Origin: an uncultured Bacilli bacterium
Lineage (GTDB): Bacteria; Bacillota_I; Bacilli_A; RF39; UBA660
Assembly: GCA_947598455.1 (NCBI GenBank)
Contig: CANQFI010000011.1
Span: 1 to 23,392, forward strand
Direction of reading: 5' to 3'
Length of the DNA: 23,392 nt
This document shows, piece by piece, positions 6,312 to 15,541 of this stretch. Both the position numbers and the translations under genes were made by a program. The notes below the pieces were generated by a model. That model searched no databases. It saw nothing but the letters and a program-made list of their open reading frames with translations, and was not told where the DNA came from. Numbering within the stretch: position 1 is the first letter of the stretch; every line of letters starts with the position of its first letter.

Positions 6312-8810
6312 ATGGAAGAAGAAAAGAAAAAAAACAAAACAACTAAAACATCTAAATCTTCTTCTGTAAAAAAAACTACGTCTAAAACTACAAAATCTAA
6401 AAAAAATGAAAAAGAAAATAAGACAACAGATGCTCCTAAGAAATCAACTACAAAAAAAGCAACAACTAAAAAAGCATTACTAGAAACACCAGTCGAAGAA
6501 ACAACTACTAAAAAAATAACTACTAAGAAAACTACTGCTAAAAAAGATTCAACTAAACCTTCTAAAAAGACTAATAAAAAAATTCAAGAAGAACCACCAC
6601 AAATAGAAGAAATAGTATCTACTTCTAAAAAGACTAAAAAATCAACGTCAACTAAGAAATCAACAACTAAAACAACATCAACAAAAAAAGTAGCAGCTAA
6701 AAAAGCATTACCAGAAACATCAGCCGAAGAAACAACAGCCAAAGAAAAAACTAGTCAAGAAGAACCACCAATTTCTAAAAAGGAAAAATCCTCATCAAAA
6801 AAGTCAACAACAACCAAAAAGAAAACAAAAACAACAGAGACAAAAACTAGCAATGAAAAAGAAGAATCGATAACTAAACCGAAAACTAAAAAGACTTCTA
6901 AAAAAACAGCTTCTTCTGAAGAAAATTTACAACCAAAAACCACAATAAAAGAGCCACCAAAAAAAGAAGAAGATTTAATCATTACTCGTCAATTAGACAT
7001 CAATTTAGAAGATTATACCTATAATCAAGAAGGCTTAGTTAAAAAAGTTAAAACTATTTTAGAAAAAGAAAACGATGAAAATACTAGAAATAATTTGGAA
7101 GATCCCTTAGAAGGTGAGGAATTATTTCAAGATATATTTAAAGCCAATAAAAATATTTTCACTAAAGTTCATAAAAAAATAAAAGATAAATATCAAAAAG
7201 CTCAAATTAAAACACCTGAAGAAATTGCTGCTAAACAAGCTTTAAAAGAAGCCAAAGAAAAAGAATTGGCCCAAAAAAAGGCAGCTAAACAAAAACAACA
7301 AGAAGATAGGGAAATCCTTAAGCAAAATAAACTTGCGCAAAAAGAATTAGAACTTCAAAAAAAGTTAGAAAACGAAAATATTAAAAAACAACAAGAAACT
7401 CTAAAACGTGAAGAGGTTCTTAAACAAAAAGAGGAACTAAAAAAGCAGAAAGAATTAAAACGCCAAGAAATTCTTCAAAAACAAGAAACCGAAAAACAGC
7501 AGAAAGCTCTTCAAAAGCGAGAAAAGCAAAAGCAAAAAGAAACTGAAAAACAAAAGAAAAAAGAAGCTAAAAGACGAAAAGTAGTTGACATTTCTAAAAA
7601 TTTCCAAGATCTATCTAAAGATGAAAAAACTGAAGAACCAGAAAAAACTTTTCAAACTAGAGAAGACAAGTATAAAAATATTGTTTTAAAAAAACAACAA
7701 GAACTAGAAAAACAAGAAAAGTTAAGAAAGGAATTATTTGAAAATACCTTATTAAAAGATATTCCGTCTTCTAAAAATAAAAAAGTCAAAAAAAAGAAGA
7801 GCAGTATGTCATTCATTTTAATAATCTTAATTTTTATTTTAGGATTTAGTATTATTGCTTTAAACATCTTTGATAAAAAATCATCTGCCTTATCACAAGA
7901 CAATGATTCTTCTCCTAATGAGCAAATTCTTAAACAAGAAGAACAGGAAAAGAAAGAACAAGAATTATTAAACTCATATAACGAATGTCTAAATACTCCA
8001 CCTGACAATGAAGAATATAGTGAAGAATTAAAACAAAAGATAATTGACTTAGGTGACTACATTAAAAATAATTATAAAGCAAGTATTAAATATGTAGATT
8101 TAACACTAGGTTATAATTATGAATATAATGCAAATACTAGTTATTATGCTGCAAGCACTATTAAACTTGTCGACGCATTATATATTTATAGTAAAGCTAG
8201 CACAGGCGAAATAAACTTAGATGATACGATGACATATACTAAAAAGTATTCTGTATCACCAAGTAAAGCTATGAAAAAAATAAGCATTGGTACTAAAGTA
8301 ACCATTAGAGATCTAGTTAAATATGCTGTTGAAGTAAGTGATAATTCAGCTCATTTAATGCTAGTAGATTATATAGGTTATAGTAATTTAAAAGAATATG
8401 GTGAGTCTTTAGGAGCAACCTCAATTTTAGATGGAACAGATAAATATGGCTATATTACAGTTAATGATGCTATTATTTATCTTAAAGCTCTAAATGAATT
8501 TATTAATAATAACTATGAACTAGGAGCAGAACTTCAAAGTTTCTTCTTAAATGCCGAACAAAATGATTTAGAATTAATTGATTTAGGTATTAAAGCTGCA
8601 CATAAATATGGTGAATATGGTTCTGTTTATCATGATATTGGAATAGTCTATGATTCTCATCCTTACGTTGTAGCTATTTTAACTAAAGAAGGAAATAGTA
8701 AAAACTTTGAGGATAAAGTCAAAGATATTAACAGCCATCTTTATGAATTACATCAAGCTTTTTATACCAATCATCAAAATGCTTGTAAAATAAAAGTATA
8801 TGGTAAATAA
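6312..8810 (+). CDS. Lysine-rich membrane protein with extracellular class A beta-lactamase-like domain
   Basis: This protein is 832 residues long. The ATG at 6312, 5 bases after AGGTGA, is preferred to the in-frame GTG at 6303, which overlaps that site. Residues 1-220 are almost only Lys, Thr, Ser and Glu, like histone H1 tails. Residues about 300-430 are Gln/Lys/Glu-rich and probably form a long coiled coil. One transmembrane helix follows (about 500-521). The external part carries serine hydrolase motifs: S615-T-I-K618 (SxxK), S676-D-N678 (SDN) and K765-Y-G in place of KTG. No ExxLN omega-loop glutamate is visible, so efficient beta-lactam hydrolysis is doubtful; a cell-wall peptidase, a penicillin-binding or a non-catalytic role is possible. 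It converges with femX. Confidence 0.75.
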   Translation: MEEEKKKNKTTKTSKSSSVKKTTSKTTKSKKNEKENKTTDAPKKSTTKKATTKKALLETPVEETTTKKITTKKTTAKKDSTKPSKKTNKKIQEEPPQIEEIVSTSKKTKKSTSTKKSTTKTTSTKKVAAKKALPETSAEETTAKEKTSQEEPPISKKEKSSSKKSTTTKKKTKTTETKTSNEKEESITKPKTKKTSKKTASSEENLQPKTTIKEPPKKEEDLIITRQLDINLEDYTYNQEGLVKKVKTILEKENDENTRNNLEDPLEGEELFQDIFKANKNIFTKVHKKIKDKYQKAQIKTPEEIAAKQALKEAKEKELAQKKAAKQKQQEDREILKQNKLAQKELELQKKLENENIKKQQETLKREEVLKQKEELKKQKELKRQEILQKQETEKQQKALQKREKQKQKETEKQKKKEAKRRKVVDISKNFQDLSKDEKTEEPEKTFQTREDKYKNIVLKKQQELEKQEKLRKELFENTLLKDIPSSKNKKVKKKKSSMSFILIILIFILGFSIIALNIFDKKSSALSQDNDSSPNEQILKQEEQEKKEQELLNSYNECLNTPPDNEEYSEELKQKIIDLGDYIKNNYKASIKYVDLTLGYNYEYNANTSYYAASTIKLVDALYIYSKASTGEINLDDTMTYTKKYSVSPSKAMKKISIGTKVTIRDLVKYAVEVSDNSAHLMLVDYIGYSNLKEYGESLGATSILDGTDKYGYITVNDAIIYLKALNEFINNNYELGAELQSFFLNAEQNDLELIDLGIKAAHKYGEYGSVYHDIGIVYDSHPYVVAILTKEGNSKNFEDKVKDINSHLYELHQAFYTNHQNACKIKVYGK
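6451..6741 (+). repeat. Internal duplicated segment in the lysine-rich tail
   Basis: Bases 6451-6510 and 6682-6741 align without gaps at an offset of 231 bases (77 codons). Both encode a Lys/Ala/Thr run, then KKAL-x-ET-x-x-EETT. Shorter TTKK-type units fill the space between. This suggests growth of the tail by slippage or unequal recombination. Confidence 0.6.
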
Positions 8811-8847
8811 AAAAAGTATTAATTTTCATTTACATTAATACTTTTTT
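8811..8847. terminator. Bidirectional terminator between convergent genes
   Basis: AAAAAGTATTAAT (8811-8823) and ATTAATACTTTTT (8834-8846) form a 13-bp stem with a 10-base loop, with T runs on both strands. The stem begins right after the stop of the beta-lactamase-like gene and contains the last codons and stop of femX. Confidence 0.85.
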
Positions 8848-10078
8848 CTTTTCTTTTAAATTCTTTAGCTAGTTGACCACTTTGTTCCATACTCTTATAT
8901 AAACCATCATTAACTATATAGTCAAATTCCCCGATATTTTCAAAAGCCATTGGATTAAAACCTAATTTAAATTCATCTAATCCTTTATATGGATTATCTT
9001 TATTAAAGTCTCCTGTAATACCATTTAAATCCATAAAATCAAAATCTTTTTTATAATATTCTATTAATTTATAATGTAAGAAATAATTAGGGCAAAATCT
9101 TTTAAATTCTTGATCAAAACCACTTATTAATATATTAACTCTATTTTTATACTTAATTGTAATAGCTCCTGCTATATAAGCTTCTTTAGCTTGTGCTAAA
9201 TAATTTGTCGTAATAGCTAAAGTTTCATTACATGCATTTAATGCATTATCTGAATCTAACTTTCTTCTTAAATTTTCTTCAGAAGGATTTTTCATTACTT
9301 TCTCAACTAATTTATTATTTTTTTCTAATTCTTCTTCAAAACGTTCTCTTAAATTAATTAAACAATCTTCAAAATTAATTTTAACTAAGAAAATATCAAT
9401 TTCATCTTTCTTAGCAAAAGCATTATAATAATTATAATAATGTTCAATAGGATGGTCTTTTTTCTTTTTTATAAATTGATATAATATTTCAATATCATCT
9501 CTTGTTCCTTTTATTAAATAAAGACCATTTCTAATACTTTTATTAATTTTATTTCGTGTATTTTTAGATACTGTTCTTAAATTAGTCTTTTTTAATATTT
9601 GAATAGCATTATATTTCGGTATTTTAGTCTCAAACCTTTTATTACCCTCTAATTTTCGAAAATTTAAATTAAGTAAAGTATTTTCAATTATTTGATTTTT
9701 ATTATAAGTTATATCTTTTTTTTCATAGTTTATTGTTCCAATAGATATTTCAGGATTAATTTTAATAAAAGCAAAATTTTTTTTATAATAATATTTTTTT
9801 AGTTGTTTAGTAAATTCTTCGATCAAACTAGGATTATAGTAATCTATCAAAAAACCTTTAGGAGCATAGCCGTATCTATTAAACATTCCTAATCTTTTTG
9901 AAAGTATTAAAGATGCCGCATGTATATTTCCATCATCATCAACAAGTCCTAACAAATCATAATCATAACCTTGTTCAGCCATCATTAAAGCATAACTAGA
10001 GCTTTGGTGGTAACTACTTAAAGGATGATTAAAAGAATAATTATCAAACTCAAAAATAGATAAACTTTTTAATTTCAT
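8819..10078 (-). CDS. FemABX-type peptidoglycan aminoacyltransferase
   Basis: This 419-residue protein has the usual length of FemA/FemX enzymes, which use aminoacyl-tRNA to add bridge amino acids to the lipid II side chain at the inner membrane face. Family-like features are the N-terminal S-x-x-x-HQSSSYALMMAEQGYDYDLLGL segment in split form, RYGYAPKGFLIDY (about 68-80), FAFIKINPEI, the segment NKINKSIRNGL (about 176-186), a charged helical hairpin (about 240-285) like the tRNA-synthetase-like arm of FemA, and FMDLNGITGDF-type and YKGLDEFKLGFNP-type C-terminal motifs. AAGGGG precedes the ATG. The amino acid added cannot be read from sequence. It lies opposite a cell-wall-related beta-lactamase-like gene. 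Confidence 0.87.
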   Translation of the reverse strand: MKLKSLSIFEFDNYSFNHPLSSYHQSSSYALMMAEQGYDYDLLGLVDDDGNIHAASLILSKRLGMFNRYGYAPKGFLIDYYNPSLIEEFTKQLKKYYYKKNFAFIKINPEISIGTINYEKKDITYNKNQIIENTLLNLNFRKLEGNKRFETKIPKYNAIQILKKTNLRTVSKNTRNKINKSIRNGLYLIKGTRDDIEILYQFIKKKKDHPIEHYYNYYNAFAKKDEIDIFLVKINFEDCLINLRERFEEELEKNNKLVEKVMKNPSEENLRRKLDSDNALNACNETLAITTNYLAQAKEAYIAGAITIKYKNRVNILISGFDQEFKRFCPNYFLHYKLIEYYKKDFDFMDLNGITGDFNKDNPYKGLDEFKLGFNPMAFENIGEFDYIVNDGLYKSMEQSGQLAKEFKRKEKSINVNEN

Positions 10079-10105
10079 ACTGCACCCCTTTCAAAATAAG
10101 AAGAT

Positions 10106-10133
10106 ATTATATCACATCTAAAAAATATTGCAA
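10106..10133 (-). promoter_or_regulatory. Promoter of femX
   Basis: On the minus strand TTGCAA (10133-10128) and TATAAT (10111-10106) are 16 bases apart, and the -10 is extended by TG one base upstream (TGATATAAT). A start near 10099 leaves a leader of about 20 bases before the ATG. Confidence 0.75.
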
Positions 10134-10176
10134 TATATTTATTTATGTTTTAAAATTATACTAGAGGTGTAATCAT

Positions 10177-10758
10177 ATGAATAAGGTCAATAAAAGAATG
10201 CAAAATTTAATGTTAAGTTCTTTTACATTAGTAATAATAGATATAATTGCTGGTCTTGCTTTTATAATGGGAGAAAAATTTAAATTACCAACAAATGTTA
10301 TTATTTTATCTTCACTTTTACTTGTTCATGGCTTATTTTATATAATTAGATATTTATATGATGGCCTTGGTAAAAAAGTTTTTGCTATTGATTTAATAAT
10401 AGGAATAGTAAGTATGATACTTGGTATTTTTACATATATATACTTAATGAACGATACAACAAAAGTCTTAAGTATGATGGGACCTATCTTAGGTATATGG
10501 TTAATTACCTTAGCTATTGAAAAATTATATTTTGGTATTAAGTTTGCTAAATCTCAAGAAGAAATATATCCATTAATTTGTTTTATGGGCGCTTTAATTT
10601 GTTTAATGGGAATCTTAGTAATCTTTAATCCTTTTAATGCTTTTATGTTAATTACTAGATTAATGGGATTATTTATCATATGTACAGGATTACTTGATGG
10701 TATGACATCATCGTTATTTAGAAAAAGATCTAAAGAAATATTAAAACTATTTAAATAA
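10177..10758 (+). CDS. HdeD/DUF308-like multi-pass membrane protein
   Basis: This 193-residue protein is almost entirely hydrophobic with about six membrane helices (roughly 12-32, 40-58, 69-90, 96-116, 130-150, 155-175). The pattern of paired short helices, with GALICLMGILVIFNPF followed by LMGLFIICTGLLDG, resembles the HdeD/DUF308 family, whose enteric member protects against acid. The role in this organism is unknown. GAGGTG lies before the ATG. It is divergent from femX and closed by its own terminator, so it looks like a single-gene unit. The family assignment is from overall pattern and is moderate. Confidence 0.6.
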   Translation: MNKVNKRMQNLMLSSFTLVIIDIIAGLAFIMGEKFKLPTNVIILSSLLLVHGLFYIIRYLYDGLGKKVFAIDLIIGIVSMILGIFTYIYLMNDTTKVLSMMGPILGIWLITLAIEKLYFGIKFAKSQEEIYPLICFMGALICLMGILVIFNPFNAFMLITRLMGLFIICTGLLDGMTSSLFRKRSKEILKLFK

Positions 10759-10777
10759 GACCAAAAGGTCTTTTTTT
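10757..10777 (+). terminator. Intrinsic terminator
   Basis: AAGACC (10757-10762), AAAA loop, GGTCTT (10767-10772), then T to 10777. It starts inside the stop codon of the HdeD-like gene. Confidence 0.88.
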
Positions 10778-10778
10778 C

Positions 10779-10807
10779 TTGATTTATTAATAAATATATG
10801 ATAAATT
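10779..10807 (+). promoter_or_regulatory. Probable secG promoter
   Basis: TTGATT (10779-10784) and TAAATT (10802-10807) are separated by 17 bases, with TG one base before the -10. Start would be near 10814, 18 bases before the ATG. Confidence 0.5.
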
Positions 10808-10831
10808 ATAAAACAGAACGGAAGTGATTGT

Positions 10832-11047
10832 ATGGAAATAGCACTTTTAATTGTATCAATATTATTAATAGCAATCGTTTTATTACAAAGCAATAAAGCT
10901 AGCGATTCTAGTCAAATTATCTCAGGAGGTAATGATATTCTATTCCAAAATCAAAAAGAAAGAGGTTTAGAATTAGTAATTACGAGATTAACAATTATTT
11001 TAGGAGCATTATTCTTTATAATATCATTTATAATGTTTATACAATAG
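10832..11047 (+). CDS. secG: Protein translocase subunit SecG
   Basis: This 71-residue protein has two membrane helices (about 2-20 and 50-70) joined by a loop with the SecG-like sequence VLLQSNKASDSSQIISGG. SecG sits beside SecY-SecE and stimulates SecA-driven export. GGAAGTGA precedes the ATG. It is followed by a terminator and then rnr and smpB, the conserved secG-rnr-smpB order of Bacillota, which supports the call. The length is normal for the family. Confidence 0.9.
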   Translation: MEIALLIVSILLIAIVLLQSNKASDSSQIISGGNDILFQNQKERGLELVITRLTIILGALFFIISFIMFIQ

Positions 11048-11069
11048 TCCGTTAAGGACTCTTTTTTTT
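11046..11069 (+). terminator. Intrinsic terminator after secG
   Basis: AGTCC (11046-11050) and GGACT (11056-11060) around GTTAA, then C and eight T (to 11069). The 5-bp stem is short, so some read-through into rnr is likely. Confidence 0.7.
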
Positions 11070-11091
11070 GCTATTAATTTAATACAAAATA

Positions 11092-11100
11092 TGGTATATT
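11092..11100 (+). promoter_or_regulatory. Extended -10 promoter before rnr
   Basis: TGGTATATT (11092-11100) is a TGn-extended -10 located 47 bases before the rnr ATG. No clear -35 is seen at 17 bases, as is allowed for extended -10 promoters. Confidence 0.45.
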
Positions 11101-11146
11101 TAATAATAGATAACTAGTGAATAAAAAGAGAGTTTAAGGTGATAAA

Positions 11147-13276
11147 ATGAAAGAGCAAATCTTAGAAGTTCTTAAAGATGTTCATACAGCTAAAGAAGCA
11201 ATTGAAATAAATGATATGTTAGGTTTAAAAAGTTCTAGCGAATATCGTGAATTACAAGAAGCTTTAAACGAATTGGTTGATGAATACTTAGTTTTTTACA
11301 CTAAAAAAGGTAAATACATTCTTTTAAAAAACTGTCCTGGTTTAAAGATTGGTCGTTTATCTGTAAGTAAAAAAGGTTTTGGCTTTATTATTTTAGACAA
11401 GGAAGATGACATTTATGTTTCTGAAAAAAATATGAATGGAGCTATTGACGATGATGTCGTTTTAGCTGAAGTTTTTCCATCTGGTGTAAGAAAAGAAGCC
11501 AAAGTTATAAGAATAATAAAAAGAGAATTACAAAATTTAGTTGGTGAAGTCGAATTTGAAGAAGAGGGCGATGCTTTCATTAAATTAGATGATGATAAAA
11601 AAGACTTAACAATTATCTTAACCCCAGAATCAGCTAAAGACTGTGTTGCTGGTCATAAAGTTTTAGTAAAAGTTATTAAAGAAGTTAATAAACATAAATA
11701 TATTGCTGAAGTAGTTAAAATAATCGGTCATAAAGATGATCCTGGTACTGATATATTAAGTATTGCTTATAAACATGGTATTTATGAAGACTTTGGCGAA
11801 GAAGTCGAAAAAGAACTATTAGATATACCAAGCGAAGTAGATCCTAAAGAATTTGCTGGTCGTCGTGATTTAACAGATCAAGTAATTTTCACAATTGATG
11901 GAGATGATACTAAAGATATCGATGATGCTATTAGTATTAAAAAGTTAGATAATGGTAATTATGAATTAGGTGTCCATATTGCTGATGTCTCTAACTATGT
12001 TAAAGAAAATACTGCTCTAGGCGACGCTGCTTATGAAAGAGGAACATCTTCTTATTTAGCTGATACCGTTATTCCTATGCTCCCACACAAATTATCCAAT
12101 GGTATTTGTTCATTAAATGAAGGAGCAATAAGACTAACAATGTCTTGTGTAATGGAAATAGATAACAAAGGTAAAATCGTTACTTATGATATCTTTCCAA
12201 GTTATATAAAGAGTCGTAAGAAGATGACTTATAAAAAAGTTAATGATATTATCGTAAGAAATATTGTTGCCGAAGATTATGCGGAGTTTGCTGATGACTT
12301 AAGAATGATGAATGATTTACATCATATTTTAAGAAAAGAACATATGAGTCGTGGTTATATTAGTTTTGATCTTGATGAAGCTAAAGTAGTTCAAGATGAA
12401 AATGGTAAAGCCATTGATATTGTTAAGCGTATCCGCGAAGAAGGCGAAATGCTAATTGAAGATTTTATGATTGCTGCTAACGAAACCGTTGCTACTCATA
12501 TTTATAATATGGACTTACCATTTATCTATCGTGTCCATGATCTTCCTAAACCAGAAAAAATCGAAGAATTTAAAACTATGGTCAATATTTTAGGCTATAA
12601 ATTAACTGGTAATATTAATGAATTAACTCCTAAATCAATGGATAATATCTTAAATCAATTAAGAGATAAAAAAGAATTTGAAATACTATCAAGTTTACTT
12701 TTAAGAAGTATGCGTAAAGCAGAATATAGTAAAGATAATATAGGTCACTTTGGTCTAGCTAGTCGTGCTTATACTCATTTTACAAGTCCTATTAGAAGAT
12801 ATCCTGATTTAGTAGTACATCGTTTATTAAAAACATATTTAATTGAGCATGATATGTCTATGACAACTATTCAAACTCTAGATAATAATTTAGTTGAAAT
12901 AGCCGCTCATTCGTCTGAACGTGAAGTTGCATCTGTCGATGCTGAGCGTGATGTCTTCGATATGAAAGTTGCTGAATACATGGAAGATCACATTGGTGAA
13001 GAATATGATGGTATAATAAATACAATTACTAATTTTGGTTTCTTTGTCGAATTACCTAATATGGTTGAAGGCTTAGTTCATGTCCAAACTTTAAAAGGTG
13101 ATTATTTTACATATATACCAGAATTATTAGCAATGATAGGTAAATCTACTAAAAAGACCTATCGTTTGGGGGATAAAGTAAGAGTCAAATGCGTTGCCGC
13201 ATCTAAAGAAAATTCAATGGTTGACTTTGAATTAGTAAAGGTTGATGAAAATGGAGATAAAAAACAAGAAAGCTAA
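11147..13276 (+). CDS. rnr: Ribonuclease R
   Basis: This 709-residue 3'-5' exoribonuclease degrades structured RNA and, with SmpB-tmRNA, non-stop mRNAs. An N-terminal winged-helix part (about 1-60) and cold-shock-like domains (about 65-190) precede the RNB catalytic domain. There D251, D257, D259 and D260 in [14 protein letters not shown] show the spacing of the metal-binding aspartates of E. coli RNase R (272, 278, 280, 281). [16 protein letters not shown] follows, and an S1 domain (about 622-700, [17 protein letters not shown]) ends the protein. AAGGTGATAAA precedes the ATG. The 3' end overlaps smpB by 26 bases, so translation of the two is probably coupled. Confidence 0.96.
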   Translation: MKEQILEVLKDVHTAKEAIEINDMLGLKSSSEYRELQEALNELVDEYLVFYTKKGKYILLKNCPGLKIGRLSVSKKGFGFIILDKEDDIYVSEKNMNGAIDDDVVLAEVFPSGVRKEAKVIRIIKRELQNLVGEVEFEEEGDAFIKLDDDKKDLTIILTPESAKDCVAGHKVLVKVIKEVNKHKYIAEVVKIIGHKDDPGTDILSIAYKHGIYEDFGEEVEKELLDIPSEVDPKEFAGRRDLTDQVIFTIDGDDTKDIDDAISIKKLDNGNYELGVHIADVSNYVKENTALGDAAYERGTSSYLADTVIPMLPHKLSNGICSLNEGAIRLTMSCVMEIDNKGKIVTYDIFPSYIKSRKKMTYKKVNDIIVRNIVAEDYAEFADDLRMMNDLHHILRKEHMSRGYISFDLDEAKVVQDENGKAIDIVKRIREEGEMLIEDFMIAANETVATHIYNMDLPFIYRVHDLPKPEKIEEFKTMVNILGYKLTGNINELTPKSMDNILNQLRDKKEFEILSSLLLRSMRKAEYSKDNIGHFGLASRAYTHFTSPIRRYPDLVVHRLLKTYLIEHDMSMTTIQTLDNNLVEIAAHSSEREVASVDAERDVFDMKVAEYMEDHIGEEYDGIINTITNFGFFVELPNMVEGLVHVQTLKGDYFTYIPELLAMIGKSTKKTYRLGDKVRVKCVAASKENSMVDFELVKVDENGDKKQES

Positions 13277-13679
13277 TTTTGATTATTATATTGAAGAAAG
13301 TATTGAATGTGGAATTGAACTTAAAGGTACGGAAATAAAATCTTTAAGAAGAGGTTCTGGCAATTTAAAAGATACTTTTGCTCTTATTCGTAACAATGAA
13401 GTATATCTACTTAATATGTATATTGCTAAATACGAAGAAGGCAATCGATTTAATCATGATGAAAGAAGAACAAGAAAATTATTATTACACAAAAATGAAA
13501 TAAAGAAATTAAAAGAAAAAGTTGATCGCGAAGGTTATAGTTTAGTACCCTTAAAGGCCTATTTAGTTAAAAATAAAGTTAAAATCCTATTAGGAGTAGG
13601 TCGTGGTAAAAAACTTTATGATAAGCGTGAAACTATCAAAGAACGTGATTTACAAAGAGAAGCACAAAGAATGAGGTAG
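13251..13679 (+). CDS. smpB: SsrA-binding protein SmpB
   Basis: This 142-residue protein binds tmRNA and mimics the missing tRNA parts during rescue of stalled ribosomes. It has [62 protein letters not shown] and the basic C-terminal tail. Three in-frame starts exist: TTG 13242, ATG 13245 and ATG 13251. The AAAGG at 13237-13241 is 9 bases from ATG 13251 and only 3 from ATG 13245, so 13251 is chosen; 13245 would add two residues. The overlap with rnr suggests coupled synthesis of two partners of trans-translation. No tmRNA gene is visible in this window. Confidence 0.95.
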   Translation: MEIKNKKANFDYYIEESIECGIELKGTEIKSLRRGSGNLKDTFALIRNNEVYLLNMYIAKYEEGNRFNHDERRTRKLLLHKNEIKKLKEKVDREGYSLVPLKAYLVKNKVKILLGVGRGKKLYDKRETIKERDLQREAQRMR

Positions 13680-13688
13680 GTGAGTTAT

Positions 13689-15533
13689 ATGAAGAAGTAT
13701 ATATCATTCCTATTTGTTATGCTTCTTTTTCTTATAATAAAATGCAATGCTAAGACTATCGCCCCTGTCGATATAACTAAAATGAGTATTACTGATTTAA
13801 GTAATGCTTTAGATAAAGGTTATTTAACAAGTGAACAATTAGTTAATCTTTATTTAGAAAGAATTGAAGCTTATAATGATCAGTTTAATGCAATAAATCA
13901 ACTAAATGAACATGCCATAGAGCAAGCTAAAAAGTTAGATGAAGAAAGAGCCAATGGTCAAGTTCGTAGTGCTTTACATGGTATTCCTCTTTTAGTAAAA
14001 TGCAATATCGATGTTTATGGAATGCCCACTACTGGTGGAACAAAATCATTATTAGATAACTATCCAAAAGAAAATGCTTTTGCTGTTCAAAAATTAATTG
14101 ATGCCGGCGCTATTATTTTAGGTTCTACTAATATGAGCGAACTTGCTTTTTCAGCTCGTGATTCCCATAGCTCTTATGGCTATGTAAAAAATGTCTTTAA
14201 TAATCAGTATACTCCATATGGTAGTAGTGGTGGTTCCGCTGTTGGTGTTAAAGCTGCTTTTGCTGCCGCTGCTTTAGGTACTGATACCAACTCATCAGTA
14301 AGACTTCCCGCTTCTGCTGCCGGCTTAGTAGGTATAAGACCAACATTCGGTTTAGTAAGCCGTAGTGGTGTCATACCTTACGATGTTAATCGTGATACCG
14401 TTGGTGTAATAAGTAACACAGTGTCTGATAACGCCCTAATATTATCAATAATAGCTGGTGTTGATCAAAATGATTCCGTCACTAGTTCAGCTCCTGGTTT
14501 TAGCTTAAATAGTAAAAGCTTTAGCTTAAAAGATATTAATATTGGAATACCAACTCAATATTTAAAAGGTTCAGGAAATAGTGGTAGTGTTACAAGCAGT
14601 ACTGATGAAGAGATATATAATATAGCTACTAAAGCTATTGCTAATCTAGAAAAAGCTGGAGCTAATATTATTTATTTAGACAACTTTGTTAAAAGCTCTA
14701 ACATAACTATTGCTAGTTCAACTCAATCAGGTATTACAATGTGTGATGGAATTAATTCCTATCTTAAAGGTACTACTGGAACAATTAGGAGTTTTAAAGA
14801 TCTAGTTTATTCTGATGGTCATATACAAACTTTAAAAAGCTATTTATCAGGTTGTGGAACAGGTAATAAAAATATAGAAGAAATAAATAGTAAAAAAAGT
14901 GTCTACCGTGAATATGTTGATAATTACTTTACAGAAAACAAATTAGACATAATTATATATCCAACATTAAAAAATACACCTGGTGAATATAACTCTGGTA
15001 AAGCTAATATTAGTCCAGGTAGTAGCCTTGGTAGTGTTATCGGCTATCCCTCTATAACTATCCCAATGGGATATGACAGTAATGGTTTTGCTTATGGCCT
15101 AGAATTTTTTAGTACTAAAAATAGTGAAGAATTGTTGTATAATATAGGTATAGAATTTGAAAAAGTCAACGATAATAGAGTAGATACTTCTCCTTTAACT
15201 CCGCCATTGTATGAAGTTTCTAGTGAGGTAACTGAACTTATTACAAAATATGAAAACACATTAGTTTTAAATAGCGATAACGAAAAAATAATTGATTGGC
15301 TTGCTGATGTTAAAACATATTTTAAAAATTATAATGATTATGATAACCCAACTAATGAAGCTGAAAAATTATTGCAAAGTTATAACGATGAGAATATAGA
15401 AAATATTTATAGTAAAAAATTAGATTTATTTGGTGATGTAGATATAACAAGATTATTTGTCTATGTATTATTTGGTTTAATTACGGGAATAATTATTGTT
15501 GTTTTCTTTAATGAATTTTTTGAAAGAAATTGA
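13689..15533 (+). CDS. Exported, membrane-anchored amidase-signature hydrolase
   Basis: This protein is 614 residues long. The ATG at 13689 follows AGGTAGGTGA and is preferred to the overlapping GTG at 13680. An N-terminal signal peptide (MKKYISFLFVMLLFLIIKCNA, given here in two parts: basic MKKY, then the hydrophobic stretch ending C-N-A) precedes an amidase-signature domain. The Ser-cisSer-Lys triad is visible: K104 (LLVKCN), S179 (GSSGGSA) and S203 (GTDTNSSVRLPAS), the two serines 24 residues apart as in the family. A C-terminal helix (about 585-608) would anchor it outside. Relatives include GatA and broad amidases that split C-N amide bonds. The substrate is unknown. GatB and GatC are not nearby and the protein is exported, so it is not tRNA amidotransferase GatA. 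Confidence 0.85.
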   Translation: MKKYISFLFVMLLFLIIKCNAKTIAPVDITKMSITDLSNALDKGYLTSEQLVNLYLERIEAYNDQFNAINQLNEHAIEQAKKLDEERANGQVRSALHGIPLLVKCNIDVYGMPTTGGTKSLLDNYPKENAFAVQKLIDAGAIILGSTNMSELAFSARDSHSSYGYVKNVFNNQYTPYGSSGGSAVGVKAAFAAAALGTDTNSSVRLPASAAGLVGIRPTFGLVSRSGVIPYDVNRDTVGVISNTVSDNALILSIIAGVDQNDSVTSSAPGFSLNSKSFSLKDINIGIPTQYLKGSGNSGSVTSSTDEEIYNIATKAIANLEKAGANIIYLDNFVKSSNITIASSTQSGITMCDGINSYLKGTTGTIRSFKDLVYSDGHIQTLKSYLSGCGTGNKNIEEINSKKSVYREYVDNYFTENKLDIIIYPTLKNTPGEYNSGKANISPGSSLGSVIGYPSITIPMGYDSNGFAYGLEFFSTKNSEELLYNIGIEFEKVNDNRVDTSPLTPPLYEVSSEVTELITKYENTLVLNSDNEKIIDWLADVKTYFKNYNDYDNPTNEAEKLLQSYNDENIENIYSKKLDLFGDVDITRLFVYVLFGLITGIIIVVFFNEFFERN

Positions 15534-15541
15534 GGTGCAGT

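Noticed and set aside
6755..6982. Minus-strand frame within the lysine-rich protein
   Set aside because: It is the Phe/Ser/Val mirror of Lys/Thr/Glu-rich codons and has no start signals.
7652..8008. Minus-strand 118-residue frame
   Set aside because: Antisense to the coiled coil and membrane helix of a clear gene; no ribosome binding site or family resemblance.
15531..15533. UGA read as tryptophan (Mollicutes code)
   Set aside because: TGA cleanly ends the amidase right after its membrane anchor, next to the following ribosome binding site, and the tryptophans checked in the conserved proteins use TGG.
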